Shown here piece after piece: positions 35,838-46,506 of a DNA stretch of 64,000 bases. Position 1 is the first letter of the stretch; each line of letters opens with the position of its first letter. The translations under genes and the position numbers were made by a program. Origin of the DNA: Algoriphagus lutimaris (lineage in GTDB: Bacteria > Bacteroidota > Bacteroidia > Cytophagales > Cyclobacteriaceae). Below the pieces are notes generated by a model. It saw only the letters and a list, made by a program, of their open reading frames with translations, searched no databases and was not told the origin of the DNA. The stretch lies in contig NZ_JAFIDJ010000001.1 in assembly GCF_017051705.1 (NCBI RefSeq), positions 2,545,501 through 2,609,500 on the forward strand, written 5' to 3'.

Positions 35838-35878
35838 TTATATTGATTAGCGTATAGGTTTGATTTTTCAAACATTTC

Positions 35879-35917
35879 CCCTCAGGCATGCCTCTTTTGG
35901 CTAAAAGTGGCTGAGGG
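35879..35917 (-). promoter_or_regulatory. inverted repeat in the gap upstream region
   Basis: Arms CCCTCAG and CTGAGGG, 25 bases apart, enclose the perfect palindrome AGGCATGCCT. It lies 45-83 bases upstream of the gap ATG, so it may be an operator or a leader hairpin. The gap to the divergent protease gene is 256 bases. Confidence 0.3.
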
Positions 35918-36090
35918 AGGGCTAAGTTATTATAAATAATTGGCTAGCCCAAACAGATTGCATACCAAGGAAAACAGAAAGCCCACTTTTTGAAAATCAA
36001 TCGATTTCGAAGTCATAAATATTTCCCCAAAACAAGTAGAAAAATCCACTATTGGAAGAAATGGCTATTTTCGGGTAAAGACTTTACATC

Positions 36091-36957
36091 ATGTTTGCAA
36101 AAGCCATCCAAGAAGTAGCTGGATTTACAAGAGCCATTCACTCCATTTCTAGAAATTTCAATTCCCATCAAGTTCAACGTGGTTCTGCCACCTTATTTTT
36201 CGTCAATGATCAAGGATATGCATTAACCTGCAAGCATGTGGCTCAATGGCTTTCACAAGCTGATCAAATCAACAAGTTATACTCCCAGTATCTAAAAGGA
36301 AACCATGATGGTCAACAAACCAAGCAATTGGCCTATCAATTTGGATTAGCTACTGATAAAACCGCAGAAATGCGAGTTACTTTTGTGGATTGTGTAGACC
36401 ACCTCAAAAACCTGAAAATACATATTCATCCTGAATACGATTTGGCCCTGATTAAATTTGAGGGGTTTGATAAAAAATTGTATACGAACACTCCTCGATT
36501 TTTAAAAGACACCCATTCCATCCACCCCGGAGAAATGCTCTGCAGACTAGGGTTTCCTTTTCCAGAGTTTTCCAATTTCCACCTTAACTTGGAACACAAC
36601 ATTTTGGAATGGATTAATACCGGAAATGCAAGATCTCCCCGTTTTCCTATTGAAGGCATGGTCACCCGATTTTTAGGAGACAAACAGGGAAAAGTTTATG
36701 GAATTGAAATGAGCACTCCTGGACTAAGAGGACAAAGCGGAGGACCACTTTTTGACAAAGAGGGAAGAATTATTGGTATGCAAAGCCGCACCAAACACTT
36801 ACATCTTGGGTTTGACATTGAGGACAAATCCATCATAGTCCAAGGTAAAGAGAAGAAAATCAATGATTACTCTTTTATCCATTTAGGAGAATGTATTCAC
36901 GTAACTGTGATCAAGGAATTTCTCCAGAAGCATCAGGTCTCATTTAAAGAGGCATAA
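36091..36957 (+). CDS. trypsin-like (S1/HtrA-type fold) serine protease without signal peptide
   Basis: 288 residues. The catalytic triad is visible: H49 in ALTCKHVAQW, an Asp in EYDLALIKF (near 117), and a Ser in RGQSGGPLFD (near 217). There is no signal peptide, membrane segment or PDZ domain, so it is predicted to be a cytoplasmic stand-alone protease domain. It is divergent from gap, and its stop overlaps the minus-strand icd terminator. Substrate unknown. Confidence 0.85.
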   Translation: MFAKAIQEVAGFTRAIHSISRNFNSHQVQRGSATLFFVNDQGYALTCKHVAQWLSQADQINKLYSQYLKGNHDGQQTKQLAYQFGLATDKTAEMRVTFVDCVDHLKNLKIHIHPEYDLALIKFEGFDKKLYTNTPRFLKDTHSIHPGEMLCRLGFPFPEFSNFHLNLEHNILEWINTGNARSPRFPIEGMVTRFLGDKQGKVYGIEMSTPGLRGQSGGPLFDKEGRIIGMQSRTKHLHLGFDIEDKSIIVQGKEKKINDYSFIHLGECIHVTVIKEFLQKHQVSFKEA

Positions 36958-36987
36958 AAAAAGCCCCGATTAAAATAAATCAGGGCT
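36955..36987 (-). terminator. intrinsic terminator after icd, overlapping the protease stop
   Basis: AGCCC.GATT / AATC.GGGCT stem with one mismatch and seven T on the minus strand. Confidence 0.8.
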
Positions 36988-37008
36988 GTTATTTTTGATT
37001 AAGAGAAC

Positions 37009-39276
<2,268 letters not shown>

Positions 39277-39426
39277 CTATAGCTCATGAATTTCATTTTG
39301 CTTCAAATTTCTCTTGATATCAAGAAAACTTAGAACAGGGTCAGGAAATTTTGCGGCTAAATTACAGAAAATATCCTTGTTTCAAATCCGGTTCATACAA
39401 TGAGATGGACCCTTCGTCAAAGCATT

Positions 39427-40224
39427 TTACCGAATTGTGAATTTATCGGCATCTCTCCAAGCAGGAAATTTCTCCCGATATCTCTCTAATTCATCGGCAT
39501 GTAGCTGAAAAACCTGGATTTCTTCAGACTCTCCCAAATGGGTAATTACATCTCCTTTGAAATCATAACAAGCGGAATGTCCTACATATTCAATTCCATT
39601 TCCGTCCCGCCCCACTCGATTTACACCTGCCACATAACTGAGATTCTCTATCGCTCTAGCAGGCAATAGTGCATCCCATGCGGAAGTCCTCACTCCAGGC
39701 CAAGAAGCTACATAAAAAAGAAAGTCATAGGAAGCCCCTTCTTCCGTCCAAACATTTCTGGAGTAAACGGGAAACCGGAGATCATAACAAATCTGAGGGC
39801 AGATCTTCCATCCTTTTAAGTTAAAAACAGGCAGTTTCTTTCCGGCTGAGAATGTTTCATCTTCTTTGGCCATTCGAAATAAATGCTTCTTATCGTAGGT
39901 GGAAATTTCCCCCTCGGGAGTTACCCAAAGAAGGCGATTAAAATAATTTCCTTTATCTGAAATAATGGCACTTCCTGTAATGACTGCACCAGACTGGGCT
40001 GCCACCTGTTTCATCCATTTACAAATGGACAAATTCATCGGTTCCGCTAACTCAGAGGCATCCATACTGAACCCAGTAGGAAACATTTCAGGAAGAACAA
40101 TTAAATCTATTTCAGAAGGAATCCCCCAGAGTTTTTCCTCCAGCATGGCCATGTTGGCTGTTTTGTCTTTCCAAAACAAGTCTGTCTGAACCAGCGCTAT
40201 GGACAATTGGGGGGATCGGCTCAT
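39427..40224 (-). CDS. nitrilase-superfamily omega-amidase-like hydrolase (YafV type)
   Basis: 265 residues with the Glu-Lys-Cys triad of the superfamily: Glu in VLPEMFPTGFS, Lys in YDKKHLF, Cys in CPQICYDLRFP. The PEMFPTGF motif and length point to the YafV/omega-amidase group, which hydrolyses 2-oxoglutaramate-type amides as metabolite repair (family knowledge). Last gene of a four-gene operon; its ATG overlaps the def stop by four bases. Confidence 0.88.
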   Translation of the reverse strand: MSRSPQLSIALVQTDLFWKDKTANMAMLEEKLWGIPSEIDLIVLPEMFPTGFSMDASELAEPMNLSICKWMKQVAAQSGAVITGSAIISDKGNYFNRLLWVTPEGEISTYDKKHLFRMAKEDETFSAGKKLPVFNLKGWKICPQICYDLRFPVYSRNVWTEEGASYDFLFYVASWPGVRTSAWDALLPARAIENLSYVAGVNRVGRDGNGIEYVGHSACYDFKGDVITHLGESEEIQVFQLHADELERYREKFPAWRDADKFTIR

Positions 40225-40775
40225 TTGAGCGGGTATATCATTCTGTAATCAGTAGATACTTTTCCTTTGCTGACATCAATCAACTTTGATTTCATCAAAC
40301 GTTTTTTCAGGCCTTTCAGGTAATCTACAAATAGGATTCCCTCAAGGTGATCGTATTCATGCTGGATCACTCTGGCAGTCATTCCTGAAAACTCTTCTTC
40401 TTTCAAGTTCCAGTTTTCATCGAAGTACTCAATGGTCAACTTCTCAGGCCTGGTGATTTCAGCCCTAACATCAGGAATACTCAAACATCCTTCTTCAAAG
40501 CTGTAATCATCACCATATTCATCCAAAATAATGGGATTGATAAACGCTCTTCTAATTCCCACCTCCTCATCTTCTTCATCAAGCATAAGAGTACTGTCAA
40601 TCACAAAGAGTCTAACTCCTTGATTGATCTGTGGAGCTGCCAATCCAACACCGCTGGCATTATCCATAGTAGCAAACATATCCTTGATCAAGGAATCAAG
40701 CTCTGTTCCCTCATTAATTTCTTCCGCCTCTTTCTTCAAAATAGGATTCCCGTAAGCAACTATTGGGTAAATCAT
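40221..40775 (-). CDS. def: peptide deformylase
   Basis: 184 residues. The three PDF motifs are present: GVGLAAPQ (42-49), EEGCLSIP with metal ligand C97, and QHEYDHLEG with H139, E140 and H143. It removes the N-formyl group from nascent proteins. Four-base overlaps with ruvX before it and the nitrilase gene after it show an operon. Confidence 0.97.
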   Translation of the reverse strand: MIYPIVAYGNPILKKEAEEINEGTELDSLIKDMFATMDNASGVGLAAPQINQGVRLFVIDSTLMLDEEDEEVGIRRAFINPIILDEYGDDYSFEEGCLSIPDVRAEITRPEKLTIEYFDENWNLKEEEFSGMTARVIQHEYDHLEGILFVDYLKGLKKRLMKSKLIDVSKGKVSTDYRMIYPLK

Positions 40776-41185
40776 TGTCTTTCTAAATACGATTGTAAAA
40801 TAATCGCTGCACTTACCTTATCCAGGTTGCCAGCTTTTTCGCGACGATCTTTCTTTTTACTTCCCATGGCAATCATACTTTGCATGGCCATTTTAGAGGT
40901 AAATCGTTCGTCTATTAATTCAATTTTTTGGCTTGGAAAGTTTTTCTCCAATAGCTCTTTCATAGCCATCACCTTAGGTGTCATTTCATTATCCTGCCCA
41001 TTCAAGCGGGTAGGCAAGCCTAACACCAACGTATCCACTTCTTCTTTGGAAATATAGGTTTTGATGTAGTCCAACAACTTGAAGGTTTCAATGGTTTCCA
41101 AAGGATTAGCCAACATCTTAAGCGGATCTGTAACAGCCAAACCAGTTCGTTTGGTTCCTAAATCAATTGCGAGAATTCTAGGCAT
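40772..41185 (-). CDS. ruvX: Holliday junction resolvase-like protein RuvX/YqgF
   Basis: 137 residues with an RNase H-like fold. First catalytic Asp D8 in LAIDLGTKRTG, Glu in LIDERFTS, and a C-terminal Asp in NLDKVSAAIIL. The family acts in pre-16S rRNA 5'-end maturation and was first predicted to be a resolvase. Its ATG overlaps the hemerythrin stop by one base (TGATG). Confidence 0.95.
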   Translation of the reverse strand: MPRILAIDLGTKRTGLAVTDPLKMLANPLETIETFKLLDYIKTYISKEEVDTLVLGLPTRLNGQDNEMTPKVMAMKELLEKNFPSQKIELIDERFTSKMAMQSMIAMGSKKKDRREKAGNLDKVSAAIILQSYLERQ

Positions 41186-41943
41186 CAGTTGGTCCTTATT
41201 TTATTTCGGATTTTCCTTAGTGCCTCTCTTTCTAATTGAATGGCTTTTGGAAATAGCAACTCATCTTCAATTTGGGCATGGATGGTAAGCTCTCTTTCAA
41301 AATTCTGAAGTTCGTGATATAATACCTTCATGGTCAGTGGAGCATTTTCCGGAAGGGAATAATCTTTGGTTAATTTTCTGATCCCCTCCATCTCATCATC
41401 ATGGACCTCATGCATTTCTGCCAGTAAATGGATTGGATCCTTCTTTAACACTTTTATTGCATCCACGATACTGTAATTACCTTCCTCAACATCTTGCAAA
41501 AGCTTAATACGGTTAAATAAACCGCTTTCTTCTTCATGAATATGATGAATGAAGTCCTCTACAAATAAGGGGAACATAATTCTCAAATCAGCAATCAAGG
41601 AAGCATATTCAGGTTCTGGGGTAATTCCTGAAATGATATTTGCTAGAAAAGGCAACTCCTGTCTTACAAAAAAATAATGCTTCCTCTTCAAATAGGCTAC
41701 AAGAACTTCTATGGGATTGAGATATAACTCTTCATTGGTCGGCTCTTTTCTCAAAGCCCATTCCTCCAACTCTGTAATTAATTGATTAGGATGTACTCTA
41801 TGCTTTTTGCAGACTGTCTCTAATGACTGCGTTTGATATTGGTAGAAGCTAATTCCAAAATAATGCAACACCGCTGCAAAAACATAGTTTTCAGACACCA
41901 AATCACCTACTAAAGCTTTATTAAATCCATTTTCAGCTCCCAT
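41185..41943 (-). CDS. hemerythrin-domain protein related to RIC/ScdA, with degenerate N-terminal domain
   Basis: 252 residues from the ATG at 41943 (the frame continues 25 codons upstream). Residues about 10-60 align by eye with the DUF542/ScdA_N domain of iron-centre repair proteins (VLHYFGISF...LETVCKKHRV...LITELEEW). The invariant Cys-Cys-Gly-Gly of that domain is replaced by YQYQ (34-37). The rest is a hemerythrin-like four-helix bundle with His/Glu ligands (HIHEEESGLF, EMHEVHDDEMEG, HAQIEDELLFP). Probably a di-iron protein in oxygen/NO sensing or storage or in Fe-S repair. First gene of the ruvX-def-nitrilase operon. Confidence 0.82.
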   Translation of the reverse strand: MGAENGFNKALVGDLVSENYVFAAVLHYFGISFYQYQTQSLETVCKKHRVHPNQLITELEEWALRKEPTNEELYLNPIEVLVAYLKRKHYFFVRQELPFLANIISGITPEPEYASLIADLRIMFPLFVEDFIHHIHEEESGLFNRIKLLQDVEEGNYSIVDAIKVLKKDPIHLLAEMHEVHDDEMEGIRKLTKDYSLPENAPLTMKVLYHELQNFERELTIHAQIEDELLFPKAIQLEREALRKIRNKIRTN

Positions 41944-42108
41944 GTCACAAAAATAATTTTTTTTAACAGAAAAAAGGGGAATAATTTGGATCATTATCAT
42001 CCCCCCTCGTATAAACATTCGTTAACTTTATCAAAAGTCACTATCAAAACACTAGCTTATTATGCTAGTTTATAAATCAATAGCAATAAATTAAAGAAAG
42101 GCATAGAC

Positions 42109-43758
42109 GTGAGCGAGACAAAAAACACGAAAGCGCAAATTAGACTTCCAATCATATTGGCTCTGGCTATTTCAGCTGGAATCTGGATTGGGGCCACTTT
42201 TGCTGAACCCAAGAGTAATCAAAATGACCTGAGAGCTGCCCTATATAAGCTTCAGGAAATCATGACATATATCAATAGGGACTATGTAGATAGTGTAAAT
42301 ACCAATGAGCTGGTAGAGTACGGGATTACAAAGATGCTTGAAAACTTAGATCCCCATTCAAGCTACATCCCTGCCCGAGACGCATCTTTGGCTCAATCCC
42401 AGCTAGACGGAGAGTTTGATGGAATTGGAGTTGAATTCGGAATCATCAGAGATACTATTTATGTGGTCGCTCCATTGACCGGTGGACCTTCAGAGGCACT
42501 TGGTATACAATCAGGTGATCAGATTATCACAGTGGACGGCAAAACAGTTGCAGGGATAGGAGTAACCAACCGAGATGTTTTTGATCTTCTTAGAGGACCA
42601 AAAGGGTCAAAAGTCACTATAGATATCAAAAGGAAAAATCAGAGTGAATTAATTCCTTATGAAATCACTCGAGATAAAATCCCGCAATATAGCATCAATG
42701 CTTCCTACATGGTCAATGATGAAGTTGGGTATATAAAAGTAACGCGTTTTGCAGCTACAACTTATGATGAGTTCAGAACTTCAATTGAAGATTTAAAGTC
42801 TAAAGGAATGCAAAAATTGATCATTGACCTTCAAGGAAATCCTGGAGGTTATATGGGTGCTGCAATTAACATGGCTGATGAATTATTGGGCCAAAGAGCG
42901 TTGATTGTATCTCAAGAAGGAAAAGTAGATCAATACAGCCAAAAAGCCTTTGCCTACAAACCAGGTCTATTTGAGGAAGGTCCAGTGATTGTCTTGATCA
43001 ACGAAGGAAGTGCATCTGCATCTGAAATTCTTGCCGGCGCAATCCAGGATAATGATAGAGGTTTGATCGTGGGAAGGAGATCATTCGGTAAAGGATTAGT
43101 CCAATTACCAATAGATTTATCAGATGGTGCTGAATTGAGACTGACCATTGCCAGATACTACACCCCTTCTGGCAGATCCATTCAAAAGCCATACGGAGCT
43201 AATTATGAGGACTATGAAAAAGACTTTGTCAAGAGATTCGAACATGGAGAATTCTTTTCTGCAGATAGTATCACTTTCAACGATAGTTTGAAATATGAAA
43301 CTGCCAAAGGTAGAACTGTCTACGGTGGCGGAGGAATCATGCCTGATTATTTTGTTCCGTTGGACACTACTCAAAACAGCGTTTATATCAATAGATTATT
43401 CAACTCAGACTCCAATAGAGAATTTGTTCTAGAATATGCGAACGATCATAAGGATCAATTTGCAAACATGTCTGTAGAGGAATACCGGGATGAATTCGAA
43501 GTAAGTGACGCCATGTTGAAAGATCTTGTTGGTATCGGAGAGAAAAACAAAGTCAAATTTGACCAGGAAGATTTCAACAAATCAAAAGACTATTTGAAGA
43601 TTCTGGTAAAAGCGCACTTGGGCAGACAGTTGTACGATGATAGTGCCTTCTACATGGTAGTAAATGATATCAATGAAGTGTATGTGCAAGCACTAAAGCT
43701 TTTTGACCAGGCAGAAAAAATAGCCATGGCAGAAGACCTAAGCGATGTAGAAGAGTAA
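42109..43758 (+). CDS. S41 C-terminal processing protease (CtpA-like)
   Basis: 549 residues, GTG start, a membrane-anchor or signal segment at about 13-30. A PDZ domain (about 95-175) precedes the S41 catalytic domain. The Ser nucleophile is in NEGSASASEIL and the Lys base in RSFGKGLVQ. A C-terminal extension of about 130 residues is Bacteroidota-specific. It cleaves periplasmic proteins from a C-terminal tag. Divergent from the hemerythrin operon; ends in a good terminator. Confidence 0.93.
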   Translation: MSETKNTKAQIRLPIILALAISAGIWIGATFAEPKSNQNDLRAALYKLQEIMTYINRDYVDSVNTNELVEYGITKMLENLDPHSSYIPARDASLAQSQLDGEFDGIGVEFGIIRDTIYVVAPLTGGPSEALGIQSGDQIITVDGKTVAGIGVTNRDVFDLLRGPKGSKVTIDIKRKNQSELIPYEITRDKIPQYSINASYMVNDEVGYIKVTRFAATTYDEFRTSIEDLKSKGMQKLIIDLQGNPGGYMGAAINMADELLGQRALIVSQEGKVDQYSQKAFAYKPGLFEEGPVIVLINEGSASASEILAGAIQDNDRGLIVGRRSFGKGLVQLPIDLSDGAELRLTIARYYTPSGRSIQKPYGANYEDYEKDFVKRFEHGEFFSADSITFNDSLKYETAKGRTVYGGGGIMPDYFVPLDTTQNSVYINRLFNSDSNREFVLEYANDHKDQFANMSVEEYRDEFEVSDAMLKDLVGIGEKNKVKFDQEDFNKSKDYLKILVKAHLGRQLYDDSAFYMVVNDINEVYVQALKLFDQAEKIAMAEDLSDVEE

Positions 43759-43776
43759 ATGCCTATACAGCCAATT

Positions 43777-43808
43777 AAAGAGCAATTCGAAAGAGTTGCT
43801 CTTTTTTT
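43777..43808 (+). terminator. intrinsic terminator after the S41 protease gene
   Basis: AAAGAGCAA / TTGCTCTTT stem followed by a run of seven T. Confidence 0.88.
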
Positions 43809-43901
43809 ATATTAAATTTTCCTTTCAAACCTTTCATAAATGTATGACATTGAATTTCAATTTTACTTTAAACAATTTAGCCTCAACTAATCAATAAGCT
43901 G

Positions 43902-44336
43902 ATGAAAGCCCTTTTAACCTTCCTCCTATTTTCTGGAATCATCATGACATCATTTTCGCAAATCAAAGTCAATCACATTGCGGTCCATGTTTCAGAATTA
44001 GAAAACAGCAAAAAATTTTATGAAAACATTGTAGGCCTCAAAGAAATTGAAGAGCCTTTTAAAGATGGCCTCCACGCTTGGTATGACATAGGCAGTGGAG
44101 CCGCCCTTCATATCATTGAAGCTCCAAACACCCCTTCTGAGATCTCCAAAGTCAACCATCTTTGTTTCAGCATGGAAGACATGGACTCATTCATTCAAAC
44201 GTTGAAAAATGCTAATTATCCCTTCGAAAGCTGGTTAGGTGAAAAAGGGAAGGTAACGATTCGAGTGGATGGAATCAGACAAATTTATATTCAAGACCCC
44301 GATGGAATGTGGTTAGAGATCAATGATGATTATTGA
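43902..44336 (+). CDS. exported VOC/glyoxalase-fold protein
   Basis: 144 residues. Sec signal peptide (about 1-19), then one VOC module pair. The first repeat is KVNHIAVHVSELENSKKFYENIVGL and the second KVNHLCFSMEDMDSFI, ending in QIYIQDPDGMWLEIND. His and Glu ligands for a divalent metal are in the expected places (NHIAVHV, WLEI). An exported VOC protein is less usual than a cytoplasmic one. Substrate unknown. Confidence 0.85.
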   Translation: MKALLTFLLFSGIIMTSFSQIKVNHIAVHVSELENSKKFYENIVGLKEIEEPFKDGLHAWYDIGSGAALHIIEAPNTPSEISKVNHLCFSMEDMDSFIQTLKNANYPFESWLGEKGKVTIRVDGIRQIYIQDPDGMWLEINDDY

Positions 44337-44351
44337 TCTAATCTAGAAAGC

Positions 44352-44390
44352 AAAAAATAGCCCGACTGATGAATCGGGCTATTTTTTTTT
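44352..44390. terminator. bidirectional terminator
   Basis: AAAAAATAGCCCGA / TCGGGCTATTTTTT with an 8-base loop, between the convergent VOC and M1 genes. Confidence 0.92.
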
Positions 44391-46347
44391 AGTTATCGTA
44401 AATCTCCTGAGGCCAGCTATCATTGCCTAAGTTGACATCTGGAAGAATCTTATCCGGATCCAATACCACAGATTTCACTTTCTTATCTGTTTTGATGATA
44501 TGGTTCCAAGTGTCACCTCTTTGCCAAATCTCTACCGGTAAAGTAAATCGCTCTTTTGAATCATCTTCATAGGTCACCTCAAACAAAACAGGCATCGGGA
44601 TGTCTCCTTTGTTGGAAATACTCAACAAATAATTTCCAGTATAGGGGAACACGCCATTGATTCCCAAATCAATATTTCCATTTCCATAAAACCAACCTTG
44701 CCAAAACCATGAAAGGTTTTCACCACCTACATTTTCCACGTGATTAAAGAAATCGGAAGGTTGAGGGTGCTTATAAGCCCAAGTTTTGATATAGGATTTG
44801 AACGCATTATCAAATCGCTCTGGACCCAAAATATATTCTCTTAACATAATCAACCCAATAGCAGGCTTGTTATAGGCTACCATCCCCAAATTGGAAGTAT
44901 TTGCTACATCTGGATAAGTATCAATTCCTTCTCTGGTTTCGCTATTGAAATAATTTAACGATCTTCTGGTTTGCTGTAATCTGGAAGGATATTCTCCATT
45001 ATTGAAAGCCAACGTGCTATAGTGGTTGATAAAGGAGTTAAAACCCTCATCCATCCAAGCATATCTTCTTTCATTTGAACCTACGATCATTGGAAACCAG
45101 TTATGACCAAATTCGTGGTCAGTCACGCCCCAAAGGCCTCTACCTTTGGATCTAAAATGACAGAAATTCAAGCCAGGATATTCCATCCCTCCAATTTCAG
45201 CAGCCACATTGGTCGCGGTAGCATATGGGAATTCAAACCAAGTTTCAGAATAATATTCAATGGATGCCTTGGAATATTCAGTAGATCTTGACCAAGCTTC
45301 GACTCCATCCGATTCTTTTGGATAAACTGATTGTGCCAAAATCTTTTTCCCACTTGGAAGATTGATCTTAGCTGCATCCCATATAAAGGCTTTAGAAGAA
45401 GCAAAGGCAATGTCTCTGCTGTTTTCAATAGCAAAATGCCAAGTAACCATTCCCTCTTGCTTAGGCCTGGTTAGTTCGGTATTTCCAATTTCTTCAGGAG
45501 AAACCAAATATACTGTTTCATCGCTTTCTTTTGCCTTTGCATAACGATCCTGAAGCTCTTTACTCAACACCTCTTTCGGATTCAACAACTCCCCTGAACC
45601 TACAACAATATGGTTGTATGGGACGGTAATTTTGTAATCAAAAGCCCCATATTCCAAATAGAATTCACCGGCTCCAAGGTAAGGCTCTACATTCCATCCC
45701 TCGATTTGATCAAATACAGCTACTTTAGGATACCATTGAGCCAATGCATAGATGGTTCCATCCTCCACTTCCAATCTCCCCATTCTATCCATCCCTTTCT
45801 CAGGGATTTTGAAAGAAAAATTCATAGAGACGGTAGCTTTTCCACCTTTTGCTGGAATGGGCTCTGCAAACCAAACTTGCATTCTGGTATCAGAAATAAT
45901 ATGCTTGTTTGAAACTGCTCCTTTGGAACCCACTTTTGCGGAAACATTGCTGATATCAAAACCACCATCAGTATCTCCATTGTACCTATTTCCCTGAATA
46001 GGCGTAGTCAAGGTACCTCTTGAATCTTCCTTAAACCTATTTTGCTCCAATTGCATCCAGATAAAATCTAGTCTCTCCGGGCTATTGTTGGTATAGGTCA
46101 TGATTACCTGTCCTGTTAAGGTATGAGCTTGGTCGTCAAGAGTAGCTTCAATTTGGTAATCGGCCGCATTTTGCCAGTACCCAACGCCTGGTTTTCCGGA
46201 TGCCGTTCTCGAGTAGGAACCTCTTCGATCCATAAACTCTCCAAAAATGCTTTGATTATTTTCTTTTACCTCTTGGGCAAATGAATTGGACACTTCCGCA
46301 AAACCGATTCCGGCCAGAAGAAGTGATAACATCAGTTTTCTTTTCAT
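44389..46347 (-). CDS. exported M1-family metallopeptidase, short form
   Basis: 652 residues, Sec signal peptide (cleavage after NSFAQ). Gluzincin zinc site DHEFGHNWFP with the second Glu in WMDEGFNSF; the substrate-binding motif is GGMEYPGLNFC. It lacks the ERAP1-like C-terminal domain of the larger M1 enzyme at 31544 and instead ends in a small beta domain (about 545-652). Probably a periplasmic or secreted aminopeptidase. Divergent from the TonB receptor gene. Confidence 0.92.
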   Translation of the reverse strand: MKRKLMLSLLLAGIGFAEVSNSFAQEVKENNQSIFGEFMDRRGSYSRTASGKPGVGYWQNAADYQIEATLDDQAHTLTGQVIMTYTNNSPERLDFIWMQLEQNRFKEDSRGTLTTPIQGNRYNGDTDGGFDISNVSAKVGSKGAVSNKHIISDTRMQVWFAEPIPAKGGKATVSMNFSFKIPEKGMDRMGRLEVEDGTIYALAQWYPKVAVFDQIEGWNVEPYLGAGEFYLEYGAFDYKITVPYNHIVVGSGELLNPKEVLSKELQDRYAKAKESDETVYLVSPEEIGNTELTRPKQEGMVTWHFAIENSRDIAFASSKAFIWDAAKINLPSGKKILAQSVYPKESDGVEAWSRSTEYSKASIEYYSETWFEFPYATATNVAAEIGGMEYPGLNFCHFRSKGRGLWGVTDHEFGHNWFPMIVGSNERRYAWMDEGFNSFINHYSTLAFNNGEYPSRLQQTRRSLNYFNSETREGIDTYPDVANTSNLGMVAYNKPAIGLIMLREYILGPERFDNAFKSYIKTWAYKHPQPSDFFNHVENVGGENLSWFWQGWFYGNGNIDLGINGVFPYTGNYLLSISNKGDIPMPVLFEVTYEDDSKERFTLPVEIWQRGDTWNHIIKTDKKVKSVVLDPDKILPDVNLGNDSWPQEIYDN

Positions 46348-46506
46348 ACTACTTGTTAAATAATAGGCACTAAAAATAAGGATATCCTTTGGAACACCCA
46401 GTTTCTTTTACACCAGCATTTCAGCATTAACTAAATTTCACAATTATTCAAGGTTGGATTTAGACTTTTTTAGCAAGTTCTTTGGGCTGGATTTTTAAAA
46501 ATTCAT

